Assembly (NCBI GenBank): GCA_964468755.1 | Contig: CAYXWH010000021.1 | Location: 1-25,339, forward strand | Source of the DNA: CAYXWH01 sp964468755 | GTDB taxonomy: Bacteria > Chloroflexota > Dehalococcoidia > Dehalococcoidales > RBG-16-60-22 | DNA: 25,339 nt | Direction of reading: 5' to 3' | Shown here: positions 7,558-15,072 of the stretch, piece by piece | Numbering within the stretch: the first letter of the stretch is position 1 | How the letters are laid out: each line of letters begins with the position of its first letter | Made by a program: the position numbers and the translations under genes | The notes under the pieces: model-generated | The model's database searches: none | The model's input: only the letters and a program-made list of their open reading frames with translations | Told to the model about the DNA's origin: nothing

Positions 7558-9315
7558 TCAATTCTGATTATCGTTGGCTTGTTTCCAGGTGGCTGCTTTT
7601 TGCAAAAGTTCCCGGGCGCTGGTAAGGGAGGTCTCGGTATAGTGGGGGCCAGCCAGCATAACCGCCAGCTCCTTTAACCGTGACTCCCCGTTGAGGGGTT
7701 CAATCACGCTTGACACGCGGGAACCGGTTGTCTCCTTACTGACGCTGTAATGGACATCGGCGAGGGCGGCAATCTGGGGAAGATGGGTAATACAGATGAC
7801 CTGGCGAGCCCGGGCAAGGTCCCATAGCTTTTTCCCGAGTACTTCGCCACTCCTGCCGCCGACACCGATATCGATTTCGTCGAAAATAAGCACCGGAATA
7901 TCATCGGCTTCGGAAAGGGCGCCTTTTAGCGCCAGCATAAAGCGGGAGATTTCCCCGGTAGAAGCAATTTTCGCCAGTGGTTTCAGTGGTTCTCCGGGGT
8001 TGGTTGCCGCCATGAATTCGACGGTATCCGCGCCTTCTTTGCTGAATGCGTACCATTTGCCGTCAGGGAAAGGGATGCCATCGGGAGCCTCAAGCTGCTT
8101 TATGGAAACGGCAAAGGTAACCTGGGGCATGTTTAAGTCCTTGAGTTCCTTATCGACTCGAGCTATTAACTCCTCGGACGCCTGCGAGCGTATTCGGGAA
8201 AGCTCATCGGCAATGCGTCCCATTTCCTCTTTGAGAGAATGGCACTGCGCTTCGAGCTGTGTTCGACGCTCTGCGGAATGGGTGAGGCCGTCAAGCTCGG
8301 CTTCGGAAGTGTGCTGGTAGTGAAGTACCTCGGCAATGCTGTGCCCGTATTTGCGCTTCAGGTCACCGAGTAGCCCCAGCCGTATTTCTATTTCGGCAAG
8401 CCGCTGCGGGTCATATTCCAATCGGTCGGCATAGGAGTGGATGTCACGGGCTACCTCTTCAAGCCCGTGTAGACTATCGGTGATAAACTCAAGCGACGGC
8501 TTCAGGGCGGCATCGAGTTCAGCGAGCTGCCTGAGCGCGGTAGCCGCTTCGGATAACCTGTCCAGCACTGATGCTGAAGTAAGCGCGGTATCGTCACCGT
8601 GGATAGCCCGGTACGCCTCATAGGCAGCTGACTTAAGCTTTTCACACGAGGAGAGAATATCCCTTTCCCGGGTAAGATCTTCCTCCTCTCCCTCGTGTAA
8701 TTGTGCCTGCCCTATCTCTTCTACCTGGAAGCGCAGGTATTCCTGGCGGCGTGCCAGTTCTCTCTCCTGCTCGACCAGTGCCTTGAGTTCGTGCTCAGTC
8801 TGGGAAAGCTCGGTAGCCCTGGCGCTGAAGTTGTGTCTCAGGTGCCGGGTATGGGCGAACGAGTCCAGGAACGTAAGGTGAAAATCCTTGTTGAGGAGGG
8901 ACAAATGTTCGCTTTGACCGTGGATATCAACGAGGTGCCCGCCGATTTGTTGCAGCAGGGCTCGGGGTACTGCCTGACGGTTGACCCGGACCGTGCTGCG
9001 CCCTTCCCTGCGCAGTTCGTAACTGAGCGTCAGGAATCCTTCTCCGGCATCCAGTCCCTTTTCGTCCAGTAGTGCGATCAGTGGTGAAGTATTTTCGCTG
9101 GAGGGCAGGGCAAACGTTGCCTCAAGATAGGCTTCGCTGGCTCCATAGCGGATTGACTCGGTATCGGCGCTGGCGGTCAGCACAGCTTCTACGGCGTCAA
9201 CTACCAGCGATTTGCCGGCTCCGGTTTCACCGGTAACGATATTGAGACCACTGCCCAATATCCAGTGTATCTCTTCAACGATGCCGAAGTTTTTAACCCT
9301 TAATTCCTGAAGCAA
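7558..9315 (-). CDS. recN: DNA repair protein RecN
   Basis: RecN is an SMC-like ATPase that acts at DNA double-strand breaks. The N-terminus has LQELRVKNFGIVEE and the Walker A GETGAGKS; a long region rich in Glu, Leu and Arg forms the coiled coil with a central hinge. The C-terminus has the signature segment ASTGEISRFMLALK, Walker B VLIFDEIDIGVGG and the CITHLPQIAA switch. I chose TTG 9315, which gives the usual M-L-Q-E-L start and has GGTGAAGG upstream; GTG 9354 is an alternative that adds 13 residues but has no ribosome site. The signature reads STGE where most ABC ATPases have SGGE. Confidence 0.93.
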   Translation of the reverse strand: MLQELRVKNFGIVEEIHWILGSGLNIVTGETGAGKSLVVDAVEAVLTASADTESIRYGASEAYLEATFALPSSENTSPLIALLDEKGLDAGEGFLTLSYELRREGRSTVRVNRQAVPRALLQQIGGHLVDIHGQSEHLSLLNKDFHLTFLDSFAHTRHLRHNFSARATELSQTEHELKALVEQERELARRQEYLRFQVEEIGQAQLHEGEEEDLTRERDILSSCEKLKSAAYEAYRAIHGDDTALTSASVLDRLSEAATALRQLAELDAALKPSLEFITDSLHGLEEVARDIHSYADRLEYDPQRLAEIEIRLGLLGDLKRKYGHSIAEVLHYQHTSEAELDGLTHSAERRTQLEAQCHSLKEEMGRIADELSRIRSQASEELIARVDKELKDLNMPQVTFAVSIKQLEAPDGIPFPDGKWYAFSKEGADTVEFMAATNPGEPLKPLAKIASTGEISRFMLALKGALSEADDIPVLIFDEIDIGVGGRSGEVLGKKLWDLARARQVICITHLPQIAALADVHYSVSKETTGSRVSSVIEPLNGESRLKELAVMLAGPHYTETSLTSARELLQKAATWKQANDNQN

Positions 9316-9597
9316 TTTGCCTTCACCCGGAGCCGAGGATGAGATTGGCACCACTCATGGCCGGTTTATTCGGTGTGCCAAAGAATAACTGGACTTTATC
9401 AGTATGACCACGTCGCCGTGATTGTGAAAAGTAGCGCATTATTCAAGGATATTCTAGATAGTATGAACAGGTTCGTCAAGGTGCTCCTTTTGAAATGAAG
9501 GTATTGGAGTTAACGGGAATCAGTAACGACCGAAACGGGCGTTATTAGCTCAAATAATAGCCAGAATGAGTTATTTAGATATCATTACTGAATATCA

Positions 9598-9626
9598 TTG
9601 ACAAACATCAGAATATGGTATGTAAT
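9598..9626 (+). promoter_or_regulatory. Sigma70-type promoter upstream of the first amidohydrolase
   Basis: TTGACA (9598-9603) and TGTAAT (9621-9626) are separated by 17 bases, 33 bp before the TTG start of the amidohydrolase. An ATATCATT direct repeat (9579 and 9592) abuts the -35 box and could be an activator site. The rest of the recN-amidohydrolase gap (9359-9597) is AT-rich, and I see no gene in it. Confidence 0.65.
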
Positions 9627-9658
9627 GAAGTCAAAATTATGAAAGGGGGGAATTACAA

Positions 9659-10783
9659 TTGAGAGCTGCAGGACGTTTTGTTGTCGACACTCATGGACAC
9701 ATCACTACTTTATACCGGCCGAAGGGGAAAACCGCCGAAGACCTAGCCCGTAAGGGGCTGTGGACGGGTCTTCCCTCAGCTGCCGATGACGGGGAGGTTG
9801 AGGTCTATGAGAATTCAGGTCTCTGTCTCTATGACATGGAGCGGTACGGTGTTGATATGCTGCTGCTGAAGCCAAGCGTCACCGGCACCACCAATGAGTC
9901 GCAGGCGGCGCTCGTGGACAAGTACCCGGACAAGTTCCGCGCCTTCTGCGCCGACCAGAAGCTCAAGATCAAGGTAGCCCGGGGTGAGGCGAAATGGACG
10001 CTCGATGACGCCGCCGACGAGGTAGAGCAGGCACTCAAGACCGGCAAGTTCATCGGTATCGGTGAGTTTGTACCCCGGGACTGGGACCACAAGAAGGTAT
10101 ATACCTTCAAGGAACGACTTGATGAGTACCGCACCTTTGCCGAACTGGCAAAAAAGTATGGGGTTACCCTTGATTTTCATGACTTTTCCTGGGGCTACGA
10201 GTGGGACGCCTACGCACTTCTGTCCCGGCTTGCTCAGGAGTACCCTGAAGTGACCATCATCTTCTGCCACGGCGGCTATTCTATTGGGGATTATACCTTC
10301 GGAGGTGACAAAATCCGCAAGGCGTGCAATGTAGTGGGGACGGCGATTGTCGGTCGCGGTATGAACATTTATATGGAGACCGGTACCTGGCCCGCCGAGT
10401 ATTACGAGATTGCCATCAAAGACCCCAACGTCGGCGTGTCCCAGCTTATGCTGGGTACCGACTATGGTCATGTTCCCCAGTACATTGTCACTCGACCCGA
10501 TGCTGACCCGCCTACCTTTTCCAGTGCCATGAAGAGATGGGCGCGAATACCTCATTACCAGATTGACTGGTGGGGCTGGTCACTGCACCAGATAGACAAA
10601 CTCAGGGATATGTTAACCCAGGATGAGATTAACCTGATTCTGGGCGGTAATGCTGCCAGGATATGGAAACTGCCGGTCCCCCATGAGCGCATGTTCATGT
10701 GCGGTAGACCCGATATCTGGGGCGTTGACTGGGAGGAGACAATTCCCTACGTATCAAAAGACCAGGTGATTCATCCCGACTAG
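9659..10783 (+). CDS. Amidohydrolase family 2 (COG2159) protein, copy 1
   Basis: The 374-residue protein belongs to the TIM-barrel metal-dependent hydrolase/decarboxylase group that includes ACMSD and resorcylate decarboxylases. Visible motifs are VDTHGHITT at residues 9-17 (metal-binding H-x-H), GIGEFVP near 132, DFHDF near 172, FCHGGYSIGDY near 201 (metal His), and LGTDYGHVPQ near 261 (catalytic Asp). The start is TTG 9659, aligned with the ATG of copy 2 and preceded by AAGGGGGG. It ends in a good terminator. Its paralogue at 13758-14846 shares most of its length, and the two flank a molybdopterin enzyme, suggesting ring cleavage, hydration or decarboxylation of a cyclic compound. The substrate is unknown. 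Confidence 0.85.
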   Translation: MRAAGRFVVDTHGHITTLYRPKGKTAEDLARKGLWTGLPSAADDGEVEVYENSGLCLYDMERYGVDMLLLKPSVTGTTNESQAALVDKYPDKFRAFCADQKLKIKVARGEAKWTLDDAADEVEQALKTGKFIGIGEFVPRDWDHKKVYTFKERLDEYRTFAELAKKYGVTLDFHDFSWGYEWDAYALLSRLAQEYPEVTIIFCHGGYSIGDYTFGGDKIRKACNVVGTAIVGRGMNIYMETGTWPAEYYEIAIKDPNVGVSQLMLGTDYGHVPQYIVTRPDADPPTFSSAMKRWARIPHYQIDWWGWSLHQIDKLRDMLTQDEINLILGGNAARIWKLPVPHERMFMCGRPDIWGVDWEETIPYVSKDQVIHPD

Positions 10784-10838
10784 CCAATCAGATACACGGG
10801 TAAAAAATAGTATAGCCACGGTGTATCGCTGAAGCGGG

Positions 10839-10862
10839 TGCCTGGGGCGGACGCTCCAGGCA
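10839..10862 (+). terminator. Rho-independent terminator after amidohydrolase copy 1
   Basis: An 11-bp near-perfect stem (TGCCTGGGGCG / CGCTCCAGGCA, one G-T pair) is followed by TTCGTTTTGGTT. It sits 55 bp after the stop of the amidohydrolase and just before the convergent ferredoxin gene. Confidence 0.7.
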
Positions 10863-10874
10863 TTCGTTTTGGTT

Positions 10875-11201
10875 CTAGTGAGGCGCCCAGAGTACGGTGC
10901 GGGGCTTTTTCTTCATCTCCTCGCTGAGCTCTTCGATTTTGCCGAACTTCATAACCCCTGCCCAGCAGTTGTGCACGCAGGCGGGCTGACGGCCTTTGGC
11001 GACGCGTTTACCGCACAGGTTGCAGTTGTCGGTGGGGAAGGGGAAGAAATAGAGCTTGCCGCCACTTATTTCCGGTTTGATTTCATTCACGTAAATGCCG
11101 TACCCTCCTTCGGGTCGGTTGTGCTCCTGCTGGCAGGCAAGCTCGCAGACACGGCAGCCCACGCAGAACTCATAGTCGATAAGCAGACCGTATTTGGGCA
11201 T
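10875..11201 (-). CDS. 4Fe-4S ferredoxin-type small subunit of a molybdopterin oxidoreductase
   Basis: From ATG 11201 the protein has 108 residues. It carries C-VG-C-RV-C-ELA-C in its N-terminal quarter and C-NL-C followed later by C-VHN-C, enough for two [4Fe-4S] clusters. This is a shortened version of the four-cluster DmsB/NrfC small subunits. GGAGG lies before the start, and the ATG overlaps the TAA stop of the large subunit in a TAATG junction, so the two are translationally coupled. A longer start at 11231 is possible but would sit inside the large subunit gene. It probably passes electrons between the molybdenum or tungsten centre and a soluble carrier. Confidence 0.88.
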   Translation of the reverse strand: MPKYGLLIDYEFCVGCRVCELACQQEHNRPEGGYGIYVNEIKPEISGGKLYFFPFPTDNCNLCGKRVAKGRQPACVHNCWAGVMKFGKIEELSEEMKKKPRTVLWAPH

Positions 11202-13435
11202 TATGCTCCCTCCACTTTGTACACCCGGCACATCTGTGCCTTGAAGGGGTAGCCAAAGCCGGCTCTCCCCGTCAGTCCTCCGGGGAGCAGTAGATTAATG
11301 TTAGATTCCCAGGCTCCGAACAGGCTTGGTTCCGGCCCCGGTTTCTCCGGGAACCACCAGCCATGCTGGGCATTGACGACACGGGGATGAATGTTATCGG
11401 TTAGTCTGGCTTTTTGCCGGCACCTGCCATGAGTATTCTCGATATATACCGGGTCGCCATCCTCTATGCCCAGCCCGGCAGCGGTATCGGGATGAATTTC
11501 GATAATCGGGTCAGGGTCCATGCGGCGCAGGGAACGGACCTGCCGGTGCTCGGAATGGAAGCGGTAGCGGGTCCGGGAACCGGTGGTCAGTACCAGTGGG
11601 TACTCTCTGGCTATATCCGGGGTACTGACCGGGCTTTCAGGGGGTTCCTCGAAGTAAGGCAGCGGGTCAAGCCCGCATTTTTCATAGATGGTGGAGTAGA
11701 GTTCCACCTTACCGGTCGGGGTGTCAAAGCCGGGCTGTTTGTCCGGGCGCAGCAGCCCCTGCTCATGTTTGTTATAGTGAAAGGCATCATAGTGATGCCC
11801 CTCTTCTCTCAGTTTGGCAAAGGATAACCCGGAATTCCGCAGCATGTCATCAAACATTTCTATAACGTTCGACCAGGGCCATGCCTCCGGATTAAGTCTT
11901 TTCCCCAGCTCCAGGTTGATTTCCATATCAGACTTGCACTCGCCAATGGGTTCGATCGCCCGGTTTATGGCGCCAATACAGTCGGAACCGCCTATGGGCA
12001 CATAGACCCCGTCCCGTTCCGGGTAGGTGGCTGCCGGCAGCACGATATCGGCAAAAGCCATAGCCGTGGGCGTCATGAACAGGTCGGCAACGGCAACAAA
12101 GTCAAGTTTTTTAAAGCCCTGATACACCCGCTCGGAGTCGGCGGCACCACAGGCGAAGGTGTTGGTGGTCTGTATCCAGGCGGCTTTTAGCGGGTATGGC
12201 TCGCCGGATAAGAGCTGCTCTACCAGGTATGCGCCCGGCGGCATCGGGTATCCGTAGTCGTGGAGCGGGAAAATACCGGCGCCAATCTTTTTCTCCAGTT
12301 GTCCCTCGGGGAGAAGCTCCAGCCCCCAGCTGAGGAGATGGTGCAAACCGAAAAGCGAACCCCGCAGGGTATTGCCGCCCGGCGACTCCAGGTTACCGGT
12401 AACCGACATTAAGGCGACGATAGCGTGAAGGGTGGGCATGCATTCTTTGGTCTGGTCGAGGGCGACACCCCACTGAATTGAGGCGGGATGGCTGGTGGCG
12501 TATTTTCTGGCGGCAGCGATTATCTGGTCTTTGGGAATCCAGGTAATCTCCGCCACCCTTTCCGGTGGATATTCCTGGACACGTTGCTTCAGTTCATCAA
12601 ATCCATAGGTCCACTTCTGGACGAAATCGCGGTCATAGAGGCCTTCGTTGATAATCACGTTCAGCATGCCCAGCGCCAGCGCGCTGTCTGTCCCCGGTCT
12701 TATCTGCAACCAATGCCTGGCGCGGGTCGCCAACCAGGTCTTCCTGGGGTCGATAACAATGAGTTCACTGCCCCGCTTCATGCACTCGACTATCCAGTGT
12801 CCCAGGAAACCGTCGGGGTTGGATTGGGTTGGGTCGTTGCCCCAGATAATAATGCATTTGGGCGCCTTCCATTGCGGGTTGTCGTAGCGGTCGGGGAAAA
12901 ACTGGGCGCAGTCAGCGACCTGATACCCGCCGATGGTAAACTGCATGGTCATTACCTTGGGAACGTGGCAGGCGTGCCCGTGCAGCGGGCCAAAAGCCAT
13001 CAGGTTAGGGCTGCCAAAGGAATAGGCAAGCCTGGTGATGTAGTAGATAATGTCCCGCGCGGTGCCATTGCAGAAGAACACTGATTCCGCGCCGTATTCT
13101 CGCTTGATTTGGTTAAATTTATTGGCGATGGTATCGAGGGCGTCTTGCCAGGTTATCCGTTCCCACCGGTCTTCTCCCCTCTTGCCGGTTCTTTTCATGG
13201 GGTATTTAAGGCGGTCGGGGTGATAGACGACCTCTGGCATCACCAAGCACCGCGGGCACAGCCGCCCCTGGGTCAGGGCATGCTCCGGGTCGCCCTCCAC
13301 CTTTATCAGCCGGCCATCCCTGACATACAGCAGGACTCCACAGCCCTGGTGACATCCGGGGCCGCTCCAGGCGGTACTACGTACCACTTGTACCCCGTCC
13401 TCTTCCCATGTCCAGCGGTGGCTTTTTTCAGTCAT
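11201..13435 (-). CDS. Molybdopterin-dependent oxidoreductase large subunit (DMSO reductase family)
   Basis: The 744-residue protein has no Tat signal and should be cytoplasmic. Near the N-terminus C28-x3-C32-x27-C60 binds a [4Fe-4S] cluster; the usual first Cys, three residues before C28, is replaced by Gly, while an extra Cys occurs at C63. A Cys in HGHACHVPK (C156) is placed to ligate Mo or W. The bis-MGD binding motifs IIWGNDPTQSNP, VIDPRKT and the C-terminal LTTGSRTRYRFHS are clear. Acetylene hydratase and pyrogallol transhydroxylase are relatives that catalyse non-redox hydration or transfer. The flanking amidohydrolases suggest an aromatic or cyclic substrate, which is an inference from context. 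Confidence 0.9.
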   Translation of the reverse strand: MTEKSHRWTWEEDGVQVVRSTAWSGPGCHQGCGVLLYVRDGRLIKVEGDPEHALTQGRLCPRCLVMPEVVYHPDRLKYPMKRTGKRGEDRWERITWQDALDTIANKFNQIKREYGAESVFFCNGTARDIIYYITRLAYSFGSPNLMAFGPLHGHACHVPKVMTMQFTIGGYQVADCAQFFPDRYDNPQWKAPKCIIIWGNDPTQSNPDGFLGHWIVECMKRGSELIVIDPRKTWLATRARHWLQIRPGTDSALALGMLNVIINEGLYDRDFVQKWTYGFDELKQRVQEYPPERVAEITWIPKDQIIAAARKYATSHPASIQWGVALDQTKECMPTLHAIVALMSVTGNLESPGGNTLRGSLFGLHHLLSWGLELLPEGQLEKKIGAGIFPLHDYGYPMPPGAYLVEQLLSGEPYPLKAAWIQTTNTFACGAADSERVYQGFKKLDFVAVADLFMTPTAMAFADIVLPAATYPERDGVYVPIGGSDCIGAINRAIEPIGECKSDMEINLELGKRLNPEAWPWSNVIEMFDDMLRNSGLSFAKLREEGHHYDAFHYNKHEQGLLRPDKQPGFDTPTGKVELYSTIYEKCGLDPLPYFEEPPESPVSTPDIAREYPLVLTTGSRTRYRFHSEHRQVRSLRRMDPDPIIEIHPDTAAGLGIEDGDPVYIENTHGRCRQKARLTDNIHPRVVNAQHGWWFPEKPGPEPSLFGAWESNINLLLPGGLTGRAGFGYPFKAQMCRVYKVEGA

Positions 13436-13465
13436 CTTTTACACCTGAGTGGGAAAGTTGTTATC

Positions 13466-13494
13466 AGGGTATATCAGAAATTTAATAATGTCAA
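13466..13494 (-). promoter_or_regulatory. Candidate promoter of the molybdopterin enzyme genes
   Basis: On the minus strand TTGACA (13494-13489) is followed after 17 bases by TACCCT (13471-13466), about 30 bp before the ATG. The -35 is perfect but the -10 is weak. The rest of the 13436-13604 gap is AT-rich and holds no gene; a TATAAT-like box near 13515 is an alternative. Confidence 0.35.
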
Positions 13495-13604
13495 ATATTA
13501 CTAATCGTCATTATATAATACCAGTTGATATAAAATATTTCAGAAGATAGAAGTAGCGTTGATGCTGGCTGGTAGCAACTGTTTGAAGCTCAAACCGATG
13601 CGGC

Positions 13605-13638
13605 AAAGGAGGTCATGAGATGTCTCACGACCTCCTTT
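13605..13638 (-). terminator. Hairpin terminator after amidohydrolase copy 2
   Basis: AAAGGAGGTC and its complement form a 10-bp stem, extended by TGAG/CTCA around an ATGT loop. It lies about 120 bp beyond the stop of the amidohydrolase. The tail is not T-rich on this strand, so efficiency is uncertain. I see no gene between 13639 and 13757. Confidence 0.55.
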
Positions 13639-13757
13639 ATTACCAGCGAAACCAGAGACCATTCTCCTGACGTCTGTTGTTTTCAGACTCATCCCGGTAA
13701 CCACTGCTTAACGGATTACCATCGGGAAAAACTCCCGCGCGCGCCACGGAATCGATA

Positions 13758-14846
13758 TTACTTATCGGGATTGATGACCTGTTCTTTGGGAATATACGGC
13801 ACGGTTTTCTCCCAGTCAATACCCCAGATATCAGGTCTTCCGCACAGGAACATGCGCTCATAGGGCACCGGAAGTTTCCATATTCTGGCGGCATTACCGC
13901 CGAGAATTAAATTGACTTCGTCAGCGGTTACCCAGTCCCTGATTCTGTCTATCTGGTGCAGCGCCCAGCCCCACCAGTCGATGTGGTAATACGGCACCTT
14001 GGGAAAGTGCTTCATTACCGTCGAGTAGCTACTTGGATCGCCTCCCGGATTAGCCATGATGTACTGGGGGACGTGACCGTAGTCGCCGCCCCAGATAAGA
14101 TGGGGGATACCGACATTGGGGTCTTTGATGGCAATCTCAAAATACTCGGCGGGCCAGTTGCCTGTTTCCAGGTAGATGTTGTTAAAGCGTCCGGCTACGC
14201 CACATGCCTTGTGGATAACATCGGACCCGTAGGCATAGGCGCCTATGGAATAACCGGCGTGGCAGAAGATGACGGGGACATCCGGGTACTCCATGGCAAT
14301 TTGGGAAATCAACTGGTAGGTGTCAAAGTGGTGGTTATGGAAATCGTGGAAGTCAATACTGACTCCGTACTTCCTGGCCAGGTCGGCGAAGGTGCGGTAT
14401 TCGTTAAGGCGTTCTTCAAAGAGTTTCCCGGTTTTTCTTTCCCCGGGCACGAATTCGCCGATACCGATGAACTTGCCGGTCTTCAGTGCCTTTTCTACTT
14501 CGTCGGCAGCATCGTCCAGGGTCCACTTCGCCTCCTCGCGCCAGACCTTGAGCTTCAGTGTCTGGTCGGCGCAGAAGGCGCGGAACTTGTTCGGGTACCT
14601 GTCCACCAGCGCCGCCTGCATCTCGTTGGTAGTGCCGGGCATGCTCGGTTTCAGCATGCACATGTCGATGCCGTACCGCTCCATGTCATAGAGGCAGAGA
14701 GGGGAGTTGTCGAATGGTTCGACCTCGGCACCGAGTCCCGTCCACTTCCCCTGCCGGGCAAGTTCCAGGCTTTTCTCCCCCGCCGGCTGATACAGTGTGG
14801 TGATATGGGTGTGGGTGTCGACAACGAAACGAGCTGGACTTCGCAT
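13758..14846 (-). CDS. Amidohydrolase family 2 (COG2159) protein, copy 2
   Basis: The 362-residue protein is a paralogue of the one at 9659-10783. The same motifs occur: VDTHTHITT at residues 9-17, GIGEFVPG, DFHDFHNHH, FCHAGYSIGAY and WGGDYGHVPQ. It lacks about a dozen residues compared with copy 1, in the loop after LARQGKWTGL and in the segment before NIYLETG. AAAGGAGG precedes the ATG. It is read toward the molybdopterin genes, about 320 bp away, and divergently from the second flavoprotein. The extra histidines in HDFHNHH, where copy 1 has HDFSWGY, lie near the active site and suggest that the two copies handle different substrates or steps. Confidence 0.85.
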   Translation of the reverse strand: MRSPARFVVDTHTHITTLYQPAGEKSLELARQGKWTGLGAEVEPFDNSPLCLYDMERYGIDMCMLKPSMPGTTNEMQAALVDRYPNKFRAFCADQTLKLKVWREEAKWTLDDAADEVEKALKTGKFIGIGEFVPGERKTGKLFEERLNEYRTFADLARKYGVSIDFHDFHNHHFDTYQLISQIAMEYPDVPVIFCHAGYSIGAYAYGSDVIHKACGVAGRFNNIYLETGNWPAEYFEIAIKDPNVGIPHLIWGGDYGHVPQYIMANPGGDPSSYSTVMKHFPKVPYYHIDWWGWALHQIDRIRDWVTADEVNLILGGNAARIWKLPVPYERMFLCGRPDIWGIDWEKTVPYIPKEQVINPDK

Positions 14847-14875
14847 TGATATTTCCTCCTTTCATATTTTGGAAT

Positions 14876-14904
14876 AGTTTACAACGGGTGTTTTGGATTT
14901 TCAA
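14876..14904 (-). promoter_or_regulatory. Promoter of amidohydrolase copy 2
   Basis: On the minus strand TTGAAA (14904-14899), a 17-base spacer and TAAACT (14881-14876) lie about 30 bp before the ATG. The fit to sigma70 is 5/6 and 4/6. Confidence 0.45.
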
Positions 14905-14942
14905 TAGGTATTTTAATGCCCAAATCGACTATTTAATAAACA

Positions 14943-14971
14943 TTGACATTGAACAAATCGCTCATTATAAT
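14943..14971 (+). promoter_or_regulatory. Perfect-consensus sigma70 promoter of the second flavoprotein
   Basis: TTGACA (14943-14948) and TATAAT (14966-14971) are separated by exactly 17 bases. The start codon is about 100 bp downstream, leaving a leader of roughly 95 bases. It lies back to back with the promoter of amidohydrolase copy 2, so one operator could control both. Confidence 0.8.
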
Positions 14972-15072
14972 AGTTTTACCTTTTAGCCACTTACATTAGA
15001 CCAGTGTTATGAATATTTATTGAGAAGCCATAATGGCAACGGATGATTATTACTACTTTAAAGGGGTGAAAG

